DNA of 64,000 bases. It comes from Haemaphysalis longicornis. Lineage: Eukaryota > Arthropoda > Arachnida > Ixodida > Ixodidae. Positions 45,580 through 56,050 of this stretch are shown piece by piece. The stretch lies in assembly GCA_013339765.2 (NCBI GenBank), contig CM023454.1:134123399-134187398 (forward strand). The letters are read 5' to 3'. The number at the start of each line of letters is the position of its first letter. The first letter of the stretch is position 1. Below the pieces are notes generated by a model. That model had not been told where the DNA came from. It did not search any database and saw only the letters and a program-made list of their open reading frames with translations. The translations under genes and the position numbers were made by a program.

Positions 45580-47714
45580 CTTGGTTGATTGGTAATAATT
45601 TTATTGAGTTACTTCAGACCTTTCGCTTACCTGGCCTAAGTCACCCTCTTCGGGCCTAAGTCACCCTCTTCGCCCGTTTGGGGGCGTCGACGTCCTGCCG
45701 CTACACCGCCTCGCCGACCTGCAGGACGGCCCAGATTTCGTCGTCGCGGCTGGGGCTGCACAAGGCAGCGGATAGCCACGGCGGGAGGCTTCCGGAGTTA
45801 GCACAGTGCAGATCTTATTTATAATTCCATAACATGTTGGTTATTGTGGTTGCCTTTTGGTGCCAGACTTTGCATGTGTTGGGCCTTTAAATTTTAACAT
45901 ACATTAAGTGATAAATTGCCATGCTACGGTACGTGCGCGTCTGCATTTGCCTGAGTGCGACCACCAGTGGCCTGTCTAGCTTGTCGCTGGGCGGAAGGAA
46001 TGTCATTCGGGCCAAGCGGAAGGCCTTCTAAATTTCGTTGTAGCTTGTCATTTGATTTTTGATGCTGTACCATGCACGCTCGTCGCCGGCGCATTTCCTT
46101 AGCTCGCGCGCCCTGGCGTGTACCGTTTCGTTGCCATTACGATGGTTCTCGGAGACTTTTTCCATGTTTGCGGGCAACCACAGGAGTCGGGTTGGTAGTT
46201 GTAGCTCTCTTTGGACTGTGCATCAGCTGAGGATTCGGGCCGCTCTCACCGGGATACTTCCTTTGGCGAAGTTCTTAAGCGCTTGTCGGGATTCGCATAG
46301 GACCATTTTGTACGCCGGGTTCCTGAGAGGGAGGACCAGTGCTTTTTGCTCGACGTCTTCTGCCTGTTCGCATGCCTTGCTTGCTGATATCGTTATCGCC
46401 CTGTCTGAATCGATGAAGGTCACGGCAAACCGGGAACCTCTCTCGTACTGGGCGGTGTCCAGAAATCGCGTACCCTGATTGTTGCCGTGGGCGTTCAAGA
46501 GAGTCTTCGCTCGGGCTTCTCTTTTGCCCCGATTGTTCTAAGTATGAACGTTTCTGGCGATCGCATTGACTTTAAGTATCTGGCCGATTGTGTCTGCGAC
46601 GGTGACTTTGTGTCCGTGCAGTCTGTGGTATCCGGTGCCAAGGTTCTCGAGGATGTGGCGGCCAGCGTTCATGCCGGACAACCTGTCCGGTGGCAAGGTA
46701 CGCTGTGCATTTGTGATTTCCTTCAGTGTATTGTGAATGCCCAGCGGGAGCCGGCGGTTCGTGCCGGTGGATTCTGGAAGGCCCAAGGCGATCTTGTAAA
46801 TCCTGTGCATGACGGCGATTACCTTTTTTTCTTCTTACCTGTACCAGTTATGAAAGGCCCGGACATAAGCTATGTGGTACACGACGAACGAGAGGATGAG
46901 CCGCGTGAGATTTTCCTCGCATATTCCGCTTCTTTTGCTGCTGATTCTCTTCATGAGTCTCATGGCGTTGGCCAGCCTATGCTGGCCTCATGAGTCTCAT
47001 GGCGTTGGCCAGCCTATGCATTATTCTGGTGATGGTTTCTCAGTTTTTGCCCGTGGCGTCGATTATCATGCCGGGGAATTTTATTTTCGGGACTGTAGGG
47101 TTGACCGTGCCGTCGTTCGTCGTAGACAGATGCCCTCACAATTTATTTGGGCTTTCAGTTTGGCCGGTTGTGTCGGGTGGTAGAGCAGGAGTTTTGGTTT
47201 CTTGGGAAAGCACCGCAAGCACGTGCCTTGTAGATGCGTTTCTTTTCCGCCGGTTGCAGACTGCAGTGCGGACTCCATGCGATCATCGCTGCGTCTCTAC
47301 CCACAGAGAGTAATGTCGTCGATGTATATAGCGTGTCGGACGTCTTCGATGTCTTACAGCTTCTTTCCCACTCGGATCATGGCGAGGATGAAGAGTGCGG
47401 GCGAAAAGACCAAGCCCTGCGGGGTACCCCTGCTGCCTTTCCAGCTGGAGATCTCCAGCCACCAGTCCGGCGCGTCTGTCGGTCAGGAAGTCTTTCACGT
47501 CTTTGTAAGTACGCTGGCTGAGGCTTCGTTGCGAAATTTGTCGCAGGATCGCCAAGTGAGCTACCTTGTCGAAGGCGCCTTCTATGTTGATTCCGACTAT
47601 TGCCCTGGTTTTCTTGGTATTGTTGTCAAGAATTTGGCGCTTCAATTCATTCATGGCGTCTTGCGTGCCGAGGTGTTGGTGGAAGACAATGAGTGCCAGT
47701 GGGTTTCTCTAGTG
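45580..47714 (-). pseudogene. I-like LINE: RT and RNase H, 5' truncated
   Basis: On the minus strand the RT begins in 47654 with IVGINIEGAFDKVAHLAILR (first catalytic Asp region). The GVPQGSVLSP-type motif is decayed (RQQGYPAGLGLFA). The catalytic box YIDD is at 47315-47326. Then KIALGLPESTGTNRRL and LGIHNTLKEITNAQ (46795-46700) lead to RNase H, with FLDTAQYERGSRFAVTFIDS (about 46470-46415) and VLCESRQALKNFAKGS. The C-terminal tail (SAALCSPSRDDEI, about 45765-45725) precedes a CAATAAAATTATTA 3' end (45590-45605). Frameshifts occur between all parts. A 37-bp period duplication (46952-47018) sits inside. Confidence 0.87.
46952..47018. repeat. 37-bp tandem duplication inside the LINE
   Basis: The 30-base string starting CATGAGTCTCATGGCGTTGG occurs at 46952-46981 and again at 46989-47018 without mismatches, joined by CTGGCCT. 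The identity of the copies, compared with the decay of the LINE around them, marks a recent local duplication. Confidence 0.85.
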
Positions 47715-48673
47715 CACTGATCTCTGCGTCACGCTACCATGATGGTCTTTCAGCAAGTCCACCACAAGTCCACCACGGGCGCAGTCGTTGCAACAAAAGG
47801 ACAAACCCTGGAATGCACAAAATGAAAATATTGTTTTTTTCCTTGAAATATGGAAAGAATAAATAATGCACATTGTACACCTTTTCGATAGATACCCAAC
47901 CCTTCATGAGTTATTTTTCTTACACAAAAAAGGCAGTTCATGGACATTAGGGCATTGATTGAAATGACTGTACTTGTAAGCCACTTTTGAATAAGACCTA
48001 CGCAGTTGCTTGATGAGGGGATCAGTCGACTAGGAAAATCAACGAGTGCAATAAATTCGTTTATTTAAATTACAAATGCATTAGTAGAGCTTTGATTGAT
48101 GAACACATAATCAATTGCAATTTTAATGTGATCACCAAGTTTCACCAAGCACGGGTTCTTTTTACTTCGGCATTTCATGTCACCCAGTTTTGCCCTAAAG
48201 TTTCCGGATAATATTGTTTTTGCTTTCAATTTTATGTGCTGTGTTCACTCCTGTACAAAATCGACAAACGCTCAGTGGAAATAGTTGTTAGTAGCGCAGG
48301 GTAATCTTTACCTTACGTGTCTCTCGTACCCTTGTGCTTAAATATTTCTATGATTAAATACTTTCCTTAGAGACTACGTCTAATAATATTGGAGATGCAG
48401 CTATTTGTGTGACCATAATTTCTTTATAAGATTAGGGAAGAGGGAAGAGTTGATCTAACAAAATAGAACAGTGTTAAAAAGCTTTTAGAATACACGCAAA
48501 GAAAAGCAGCTTTCTAAAAATAATGAATTGAAATAAAAAATTTAGGATGCTCTGAGCACACTGTTCATATTAGAGTTAAAATTAGCTTGTTAATTTATTT
48601 TCATTCAGTGGCAGTGGAATCTGGTTGACCAATACTGTGAATGCAGGCATTAAAGGCATAATCTAGGAGTTAA
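47715..48673. repeat. Copy B of the duplicated locus, unfilled
   Basis: This is the cleaner copy: it lacks the three insertions of copy A and preserves both empty sites (the single AAGTTTCACCAAG near 48143-48155 and the single TTAA at 48670-48673). It is AT-rich, non-coding, and its origin before duplication is unknown. Confidence 0.75.
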
Positions 48674-48689
48674 GGCTCAACCTAATGGA

Positions 48690-49067
48690 CACTTGGTGTG
48701 TTGCTAATAATTTTATTGTATACCTGCAGAGTAAAGGGTTAACAGCGCAAAAAGATGACGACACACAAGGAAGTGATGAAAGGACAAGCGCAGCACACAA
48801 GGAAGTCTCTTCCTTGTGTGTCGTCGTCGTTGTGCGCTGTTAACCCTTTATGATGCTACACCAACTAACCCACCAAGCCATCCTCGTGAGCCTCCAGAGC
48901 TTTCGGTCACCGTGCCTGAGTCACCCGCTTAGGGGTGTCGCCGCTGGTTCTGTTCGCCCGTTTGAGGGCGTCGAAGCCCTGCCGCTTTACCACCTCAGAG
49001 TCCTCCTGGACGGTCCAGAGTTGGTCGTCGAGGCTGGGGCTGCACAAGGCAGCGGGTAGCCACCTCA
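48690..49067 (-). pseudogene. I-like LINE 3' end (copy B)
   Basis: Minus strand: WLPAALCSPSLDDQLWTVQE and EVVKRQGFDALKRANRTSGD (about 49065-48930), the C-terminal tail of the same LINE as at 45580-47714. Its 3' end with CAATAAAATTATTA lies at the same junction. Homology to copy A stops at about 49067, so the rest of the LINE was lost after duplication. It is split by the hairpin insert at 48733-48849. Confidence 0.8.
48733..48849. repeat. Near-perfect hairpin, 41-bp arms
   Basis: Left arm 48733-48773 (AAAGGGTTAACAGCGCAAAA...) pairs with right arm 48809-48849 with three mismatches. The 35-base loop contains a third copy of ACACAAGGAAGT. The insert is absent from the matching place in copy A (about 45610-45640), so it arrived after the duplication. 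The arms contain short strings found at ends of tick Penelope-like elements (AGCGC next to ACAAG), so it may be derived from an inverted pair of such ends. This origin is a guess. Confidence 0.85.
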
Positions 49068-50078
49068 AACCAAACCATATTATGTGCAATAATAGAGTCA
49101 GTGCCACGCAACAAGTAGAAGCGCCGTGAAGTCGAGTGGCCAGTGCTTGCAACCCATGGCTAGGCACACACTTCCGATGCTGCCTTTGCAAAAAATGCAA
49201 AAATGGGGCGCAATGAACGTAATACACAAGCCTTGAAAAACTTGCACTGTTGGCGGGACCAGCCTAGAAGTGTAAAATAAATCAGCTAACTGGGCTGCAA
49301 GCGCCACCAAGTGCCAGTTGAAACATGAGAGACCTTCTATTATGGCACTGCAATAACACTTTTGGTAATTTACGCGATTAAAAATGAAACAAACAACGTA
49401 TACAGGCCGTGCTTACTTTCTCCATAAATAACAACATATATGTAGTCAAAGTTCAACATGCACTAAAGTCATCTGGCTTGCCTTTATAACCCGTGTTCTG
49501 CTTTAAGATATGCATTCCTATATTATCATCCCACTTGGGGCGGAGCTGACACAAGCGTAATGCGTCTGGATGCCCCTGAAGAAGCTTCAATGTTTCAAAC
49601 ATCTGGTTTTGTTTTCAAAACGCACTGCTGCAGTATTCATGCTTGCCGGCACTTCCATTTTATGCAGCGATCAGCTAGTTAGTACAGGCTCCTTGATGAT
49701 GAAAATAAAAACAGAAGAAATATCTGCGTTAGTGAGCTTTCTAAATGGTGTCTCCTCTGCCTGGCAGGTCTGTTCTCCATTGTAAGCAAGAAATGACAGC
49801 CTTTAACACGTAACAACATTTTGCACATATGTGGTGCCTCATCATTGAAGGAATTTTCGGCTTGTATTTGTAAGTATCCTCTGTACCCTTTTTTCTCCTT
49901 CAATTGATTAAAAGATTAAACGTAACAAAAAATTAACCAACTAGTGGTTAACACTCTTTCGAAAGCTTACCTGCAGACACACACTATTCAGCTGCATGGA
50001 CCTGGTTTACCATTGGCAAGGACAAACAAAGGTAGCAAGTATGCAAATAATCAAACAGCTTTATCACAAATTTATATT
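49068..50078. other. Unassigned DNA
   Basis: No gene recognised after the duplicated segment. AT-rich, short open frames only. Confidence 0.4.
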
Positions 50079-50082
50079 TTAA

Positions 50083-51038
50083 AGGGGCTCTAAATAGATC
50101 CGCATTTCAAGCACACTGTCGCTAAATTGCGCGTTGTTTTCTAGGCCACATGCCCAATCAGGATTTCCTACTCTGAGAAAGCGGCTATAGGTTTCGACAG
50201 TAGGGGCAGCATCTATGCCAGCGACACTCTGGCACAGCATATCTTTGCACGAACAAATTTCGACCACCGCCGTCCGTCACATGAGCTTGGCTGAGTTTGT
50301 TGATGTAGCATGTCGTTTAGAAGATAGCAAAAATGCTGAAACGATAGGAGTGGCTTATGCCGGCCGAAACCCTATGCACTCGACCGCTGCAATCTGCCTG
50401 CATGGTGGTCATGGAGCCCGCCAAAATAGGCGCACTCTGCAGAAGCTATACCTTGTGCGGCCCAGCAGAGCATGACAATTGATGAAAACAAGTTTGCAAA
50501 TGCTTGAAACGGGGTGACCATGCGCTGAAAGATTGCACTGGCAATCGGCGTCGACCCGACCTTATAGAGCGGTGACGGAAGACCTGCGGCTATGTTAATC
50601 CTTTACTGCGGGGACCGACCTCACGGGGACCTGTTCGCAGTGACAGCGCTGTATGCAACAAAAGTAAATGGGTCGCTAGTCGTCGCTAGATATCTTGAAA
50701 TATTGTTGTGAGAATCATGTTATGTTTCGGGCACCCTAACTCGCCTGCAAATGCTCGTTTCTTTTACTCTAGAACTGATCTGCCCATGCTAGCATTGCTA
50801 ACCTGAAAAGCATTGCCAGGTAGCCAATAGTAGGCCAAGCATGCGCGTTGGCAGGTAAAAACGTAGCGTAAGGCTGACCGGAGCCACTGTGGGCGCGTAT
50901 CACGCAGCTTACGGGCCATAAAAAGTGTCTTTAAGTTGCTCCAAGGTTATCAGTCCGTAGCATCCAGAGGGCTTTGAGGTATGACGAAAGAGCAAAAGCT
51001 GCAGGCATTATTGCACCCATAACATATTCTGGTTCCCT
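50083..51038. mobile_element. Weak candidate TTAA-flanked element, copy 3
   Basis: TTAA at 50079-50082 precedes AGGGGCTCT, and TTAA at 51039-51042 follows CTGGTTCCCT, giving a possible inverted end AGGG...CCCT. Only about 7 of 12 end bases match, and I see no interior sequence shared with copies 1 and 2. The 956-bp interior has no coding motif. It may be a distant relative, or chance. Confidence 0.35.
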
Positions 51039-51042
51039 TTAA

Positions 51043-51489
51043 ATGAACATGGGCTATAAAAACGCAAACCAGGATGTGTGTCCATTCTTGTTTGTGCCTA
51101 GTCCTCATTTGTGTGGCATATAACCTAATCTGGAATTATATTCCAAGTAGGCTTACTTACAGAGCTTCTATAACTACTGGCAGCAGAAGCCTCCTTTTCT
51201 ATAGTCGTTCTTTCTTCTCTTAAGTTTCTGTTTTCTTTACTTGCTGACAGTATAAAAATACCAAAACTTTCCTTCAGGTGGCATACGCAATTATATGACC
51301 TTCTTGGTATTTCTCGCAAAGAGCATACTTTTAGAACTTGGCACATCTTCCACATAAAATGGTAAAAAAAATGAATTTCCACCATACTGCAATAGTGTGG
51401 CCCTTTCTGCATTCTCACATGGCCAACATGATCTGCAGGCCAGACGTATTTTTTTTTGACAAACCAATTTACGCTCAAGAATGGGGAGC
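51043..51489. other. Unassigned DNA
   Basis: Between the TTAA candidate and the LINE relic. An open frame on the minus strand (51125-51514) overlaps the LINE edge but does not carry RT motifs, which indicates the LINE RT is replaced by unrelated DNA here. Confidence 0.4.
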
Positions 51490-53100
51490 TACTAATGTTG
51501 GTGATCTTCTGCACAAAGATTTCTGGAATGTGCCCAGCTTGTCAGGGCGATGGGACGATAACTGGCAGGAGAGGAAGGGTCCTTCCCTTTGTTCAGGAAC
51601 GCCAGTACTATGGCCTCCCTCCAAGAGTGTGGAATGTGCCCCGAAAGCCATATTTTATTGTATAGTTGTAGGAATGTTTCAAGAGTATCTGGGTGTAGGT
51701 TTAGTATCATGGTGTACGTATTCTTATCTGCCCCTGGAGCTGAAGATTTACATGTGCTCAGCGCAATCCTCAACTCAGAGCGTAAATTCAGGATTGTAAC
51801 CAGATTTTCACCTGTTATTCTCGTTTAGGGACTTCTTTTCACATCCGCTGTTATGTTTCAGGAAAGTATTTGTGTAGTGTGCAGAGCTGGAAACGTGTTT
51901 GGAAGTGTTGTGCGAATATGTTAGCATGGTCTTCGAGCTTGTCCCCTGTTGTACTGACCAGGGGCAGGCTACGTGTATGTTGCCTTTTAAGTTCACGTAT
52001 TTCTTGTCCATACCTTGTGAGTGTCTGTGTATGAGTTAATGAATGTAAGTAAAGCGCGCCAACTCTCCTTTTTCGCCTCACGACGCACACGCTTTCCAAA
52101 GGCCTTTGCCCGTCTGAACACGATCAGGTTATCCGACGTGGGGTAGTGGCGAAGGACGCCCCAAGCCTTGTTCAGGGCCTCTCGCGCCGCCTACAGTCCT
52201 CGTTCCACAAGGGCCTCGTTGGATTGCCGGAGGCACTGGAGGCCTGGAGAATGGACTTTTCGGTGGCGTCGAGGATGTGCGCCGTGATGAGTTGGGCAGC
52301 TTCCTCCGCGTGTACATGTTTTATAGATGTGTGGTGTAGCTGAGATGTCTATGTGAATGTGCTCCATTTAGCTCTTGATTCCTTAAAACGTTTATGGTAA
52401 GATGAACTGCTAAGGCCTGTACATATATATGTTAATGAAGTGGGGAAACTGGTCACTACCATGAGGATCCCTGCCCGCACCCCCCTCTAGACATGGAAAG
52501 AAAACTGCGGAACCAATAGCCAAGTCAAGATGTGAGTATGTATTATGTCCTAAGTTATGGTATGTAGGCTGTTTTTTGTTGAAAAGGCATGCTCCAGAGG
52601 ATGTAAGAAACATTTCCATCAGGCGACCTCAGGAGTCCGTTCGGGAAGAGTCCCAAAGAGAGTTGTGCGCATTAAGGTCGCCTGTCAGAATGTACGGTTC
52701 GGTTAGCTGGTTAACCAGTGCCTCGAAATCAGAGCTCAGAAGTGTAAAATCAGGAAGTATGTAAATGGAGCATACCGTTATCAACTTTTAAATATTGTCA
52801 TACGAATTGCTTCAGCCTCAAGGACAGTGTTTAAAGAGGGAGGGTGGCATGCTAATGATTTCTGGGCAACAATGGTCACACCACCCGAAGAGTGTTCAGT
52901 CAACCCTGTCCTTTCTGGAAACCATGTAACTATTTAAAAAATTTGTTTGTTTGGAGTTTAAATGTGCTTCTTGTAGACACAGGACACTTGGCTGATTGGA
53001 GTGCAGTATCTCGTGCACATCGTCAAGGCTTTTAAGAAGGCCTCTACAGTTCCATTGTATTATGTTTTCTCTTCCCATTATTTAGTGTGATTGCCACTCG
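51490..53100 (-). pseudogene. LINE ORF2: endonuclease and first third of RT
   Basis: On the minus strand the endonuclease opens with IIQWNCRGLLKSLDDVHEIL and LCLQEAHLNSKQTNFL (53075-52940), the WNCRG and QE motifs of APE enzymes. The middle is badly decayed. The region between endonuclease and RT reads ARGPEQGLGRPSPLPHVG and then a Lys/Arg-rich stretch to about 51900. The RT starts at 51773 with STCKSSAPGADKNTYTMI and LYNKIWLSGHIPHSWREAI and breaks off after SPASYRPIALTSW near 51530. The catalytic YxDD part is absent, so this copy lost its 3' end, not its 5' end. Confidence 0.87.
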
Positions 53101-53299
53101 AGGGTGTATGTTTATGTGTCGTCTTTCGGGGCTGGGACTCTTGGATTGGGATTGGGCTTTTTGCACCTTTCTGTAGGCTTGGACGTCGGAGGCCGCTCCT
53201 TGCGCTGCGTTGCTGGAAAGAACGGCACGATGTCCATCTCGTCGTATGATGTCCTGGGTGTGCCCGACGAAGCGGGGCCCCCGGACTTGTTCACCCTTC

Positions 53300-54140
53300 A
53301 GGGGCCCTTCGTTTGAGTCGCAACCGCCGCGGTTGTCGGGGGCTCCAGAAGTGGCACGGGCGGTTCAATGATGGTGGGAGCCGTTGTGGGGCGCCCGGTG
53401 TCCATCCCCTCGGCGACCCTCCAACGCACTGGAGGACGGGGAGGTAGAGACGGAAGCGGAATCAGTCCCAACAGAGACGGTTGGCACCACAACCGCTGCT
53501 GCCTCAGCAACCGGCGTGCTGCTGGGGTGGGCTGCATGAGGCAACCCAAGGGGGTGGGGCGGGACCAAGCCCGACTCGCGGTACTGGGTCCCAGCCGAAA
53601 TCAGACGCCGCTCCACCCCCCGGTGAGCCTCGTCAGCGTACCTCCCTAGGGGGAAAGAGGCAATCCTCTTTCGTGCCTCTGGGAAGGTGATGTTCTCAGT
53701 GACCTTGATGATGATGATCTTTTTCTCTGTTTGAAACTTTTCACATTTGCGGGAGTACGCTGCCCCCCGCACTTCACACAAGTGAGGGTGTCGGATGGGA
53801 CAGTTGTCGATGGTGTGATCGTACTGCCGCGCATGTTGCACAGATCGTCGGCCACGGAAATAATTTTTGTACCATGCTCGAAGCGCTGGCACTTGAAGCA
53901 GCGGCGCGGGTTCGGAATGTAAGGACGATTGAAGCATCGAATGAAGCCTGCGTTAAGATGTTGTGGAAGTGCCGACCGGTCAAAGGTAAGGATAATGTGT
54001 TTGGTGGGGATTATCTTGTCGTCCCTGCGCATCGTGATGCGGCGCACATCTGTGACGCGCTGATCCGTTAAACATTCGCGAAGGTCATCATCAGTTTCCA
54101 TAAGAAGATCTGACTCAGACATCACACCCCGAGAGCAGTT
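53300..54140 (-). pseudogene. LINE ORF1 with zinc knuckles
   Basis: ORF1 proteins bind LINE RNA. On the minus strand: MSESDLLMETDDDLRECLTD and GVTDV-like RITMRRDDKIIPTKHIILTF (54125-54000), then RCFKCQRFEHG at about 53900, a first Cys-x2-Cys-x4-His knuckle that loses its last Cys to a frameshift. Two further Cys-rich knuckles follow in other frames (CPIRHPHLCEVRGAAYSRKC, 53800-53740). After them come KVTENITFPEARKRIASFP and a Pro/Ser/Thr-rich tail to about 53300. The N-terminus before MSESD is missing (cut near 54140). ORF2 begins about 220 bases further, as expected for one element. Confidence 0.87.
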
Positions 54141-54700
54141 GAGGCTCCTATGGGGTGTGACCCTGCTGTCTAGATCATGGATGCGGGTTTGGCAAGATGC
54201 GCGTGGGCTTATTGTTCAGCATTAAGGTCTGCAAGGATTTCACCGGTTCTGAACTTTTTAGTTTGATATTTGCCACCTATTGTGTTTGCAGGAATTTAGA
54301 AATGAATAATACGGACATGCAAGCGACAGGTCTTGCTGAGTCAGCTGACTCAATCACAAGAAAACGAGCATAGTCATTCGCGGTTGTTGACAAGACAGTT
54401 GTTGAAAGAGGTAAGCACGAAATTTCGGTGCGGCCTCTTTTTGGGGGCCGATCATGCGTGGGCGGGGGTTTGCAAAATGCCATACGATACATTGGAAAGC
54501 AGAGATACGGTGGTACTTTCTTCGTCAGCCTTACCCTGATAGCTGAAGAGGTCCCGTATATTCACAGAAACATGCGTCCGGGGTGCCTTAAAGAGAGATC
54601 ATAGGTAAATTGCGTATAACGGTGGATTGCCCAAAAATATAGAATTTGGGAACCGCAACCTGGACAGAGAAGAGCGGTCCCGATAAATAGCGTCGAATGA
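54141..54700. other. Unassigned DNA
   Basis: Flank between the LINE ORF1 and the decayed coding locus. A minus-strand frame (54277-54492) may belong to the latter but has no recognisable motif. Confidence 0.35.
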
Positions 54701-54706
54701 CGAAAT

Positions 54707-56050
54707 CTAGCCACGTCGGAGGTATGGAAGGTGGTATGAGTATGCGTCAGAGAGGGCGATAGCACGAGGGTCACTGACGTCGTCACGGGCAATCGGCGTA
54801 AGGAAAATGGGTCTATTAGCAATGTGGTGAAGCACAGAGACGGCATATACGTTCCACTTGCGGTCAGAGCCGTAGACAGATGGAGGTTGCATATCGTGTA
54901 TCAGTAGCGTAGTCTCGTGGGTTTTGCTGTTCGTGTCCGCCGCAAAAGCCGGAAATACGGCCTCTAACCCCACGTTATAACAGTCTGGGTGGTCTTGATA
55001 GAAAAGCTGGCTGCGGGGGTGCAAGCGCGCATAGTATGTCTGTGCAACCCCATTCATTAGGGAGGTGGTCAGATTACCGTGTCAAGATGCTAGCTATGGC
55101 GCTTAGACAAATAACGGAGGTTTTCATACAGGCTCCATGTGTGACATTGCGCAAATATTATGAAGGTCGAGTACACATGGGGAACAGACTTAATGAAAGG
55201 AAGCTCCTTTCTGATGAAATTCTGCTTGTAAAATGTGTTACAAGGACAGTTGTCATTTGGACAACACGGTGTTTTACAGTGTTCAATGTTCTCCGGCATC
55301 ACGTTTTGTGTCAGGGTGCATATATCCGTACGTCCATCCAGAGGAGAACCGAAGGGGAACGGGGCACGGAAGAAGACTCCAACTGTTCAAAACAAAGAAA
55401 GGCGGTGGGCACATATACGACGCTCATAGGATTCTGAACAGCATGAGTGTTAAATTCGATTGGAGCCACCTACTCAGTGGGAGGCACACCCTTTCAGCCT
55501 CTGGCATGTTTTGGTCTTCCCTGCAGAACATACCCTTGAAGTAAGAGGCATAGGTATTTTCTTCACCTTGGATGAAAGAGTCTAGCTTCTCTGTGAAGCT
55601 AATCGACCGAACCAAAGTAGTGCCACAAACCTGCGCAGGTGGTTCCTAATGATGGCCAAGTCATGGACGTTCTTTTTGTGGCTGAGGAACCAGACCTTCG
55701 CCACGCGCACGAGAGAGAAGGCATTTTGCTGAATGGGGACGCCCTTCAATCTGTGTAATGGAATTGTACTGCTGTACTGCTTAAGATATTATGTGGCTTT
55801 GGCCTCACAACGGCATTGAACAGGCTAGGTTCACGGTTGCGGATTCTCAGAATTTCTGTCGACGGAATGCGGAAACCTGACATCCTGTCTCGCTGCACCA
55901 TGGAAGTGTGCACCCGGATTCGTAGTCTGGAAATAAGCGTCAGGGGTGCAAGTGCGAGTGTGCAGAGGACTGGAGCAATAGAAACTGTACCAGTTCAAGA
56001 AAATGCACTATTCCGTCCCGGCGAACTAAGCATCCAGCAGGCCCTGCTCC
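54707..56050 (-). pseudogene. Decayed coding locus of unknown family
   Basis: A run of consecutive minus-strand open pieces that look coding: about 55800-55640 (VHDLAIIRNHLRRFV), 55615-55424 (ISFTEKLDSFIQGEENTYAS, RWLQSNLTLMLFRIL), about 55370-55090 (CKTPCCPNDNCPCNTFYKQ) and 55057-54707 (117 codons; HHIANRPIFLTPIARDDVSD). They lie on one strand, nearly end to end, and have a balanced protein-like composition unlike the AT-driven frames nearby. They carry no RT, endonuclease, integrase, transposase or RNase H motif. Frameshifts or stops part the pieces. It could be a processed host pseudogene, an old viral insertion, or an unknown mobile-element gene. I do not recognise the family. Confidence 0.5.

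Larger units (their letters stand above)
41031..49070. repeat. Old tandem duplication, copies A and B
   Basis: Three segments appear twice in the same order: 41031-41321 with 47715-48018; 43253-43781 with about 48145-48673; and 45558-45785 with 48670-49067. Shared strings include GACAAACCCTGGAATGCACAA, AAAATCGACAAACGCT and AAGGCTCAACC. The last segment contains the 3' end of the same minus-strand LINE at the same junction, which argues for duplication of one locus, not two dispersed repeats. Copy A later received three insertions (41322-41890, 41949-43252, 43782-45557), absent from copy B. Copy B has a hairpin insert at about 48727-48855 and loses the LINE early. Confidence 0.82.
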
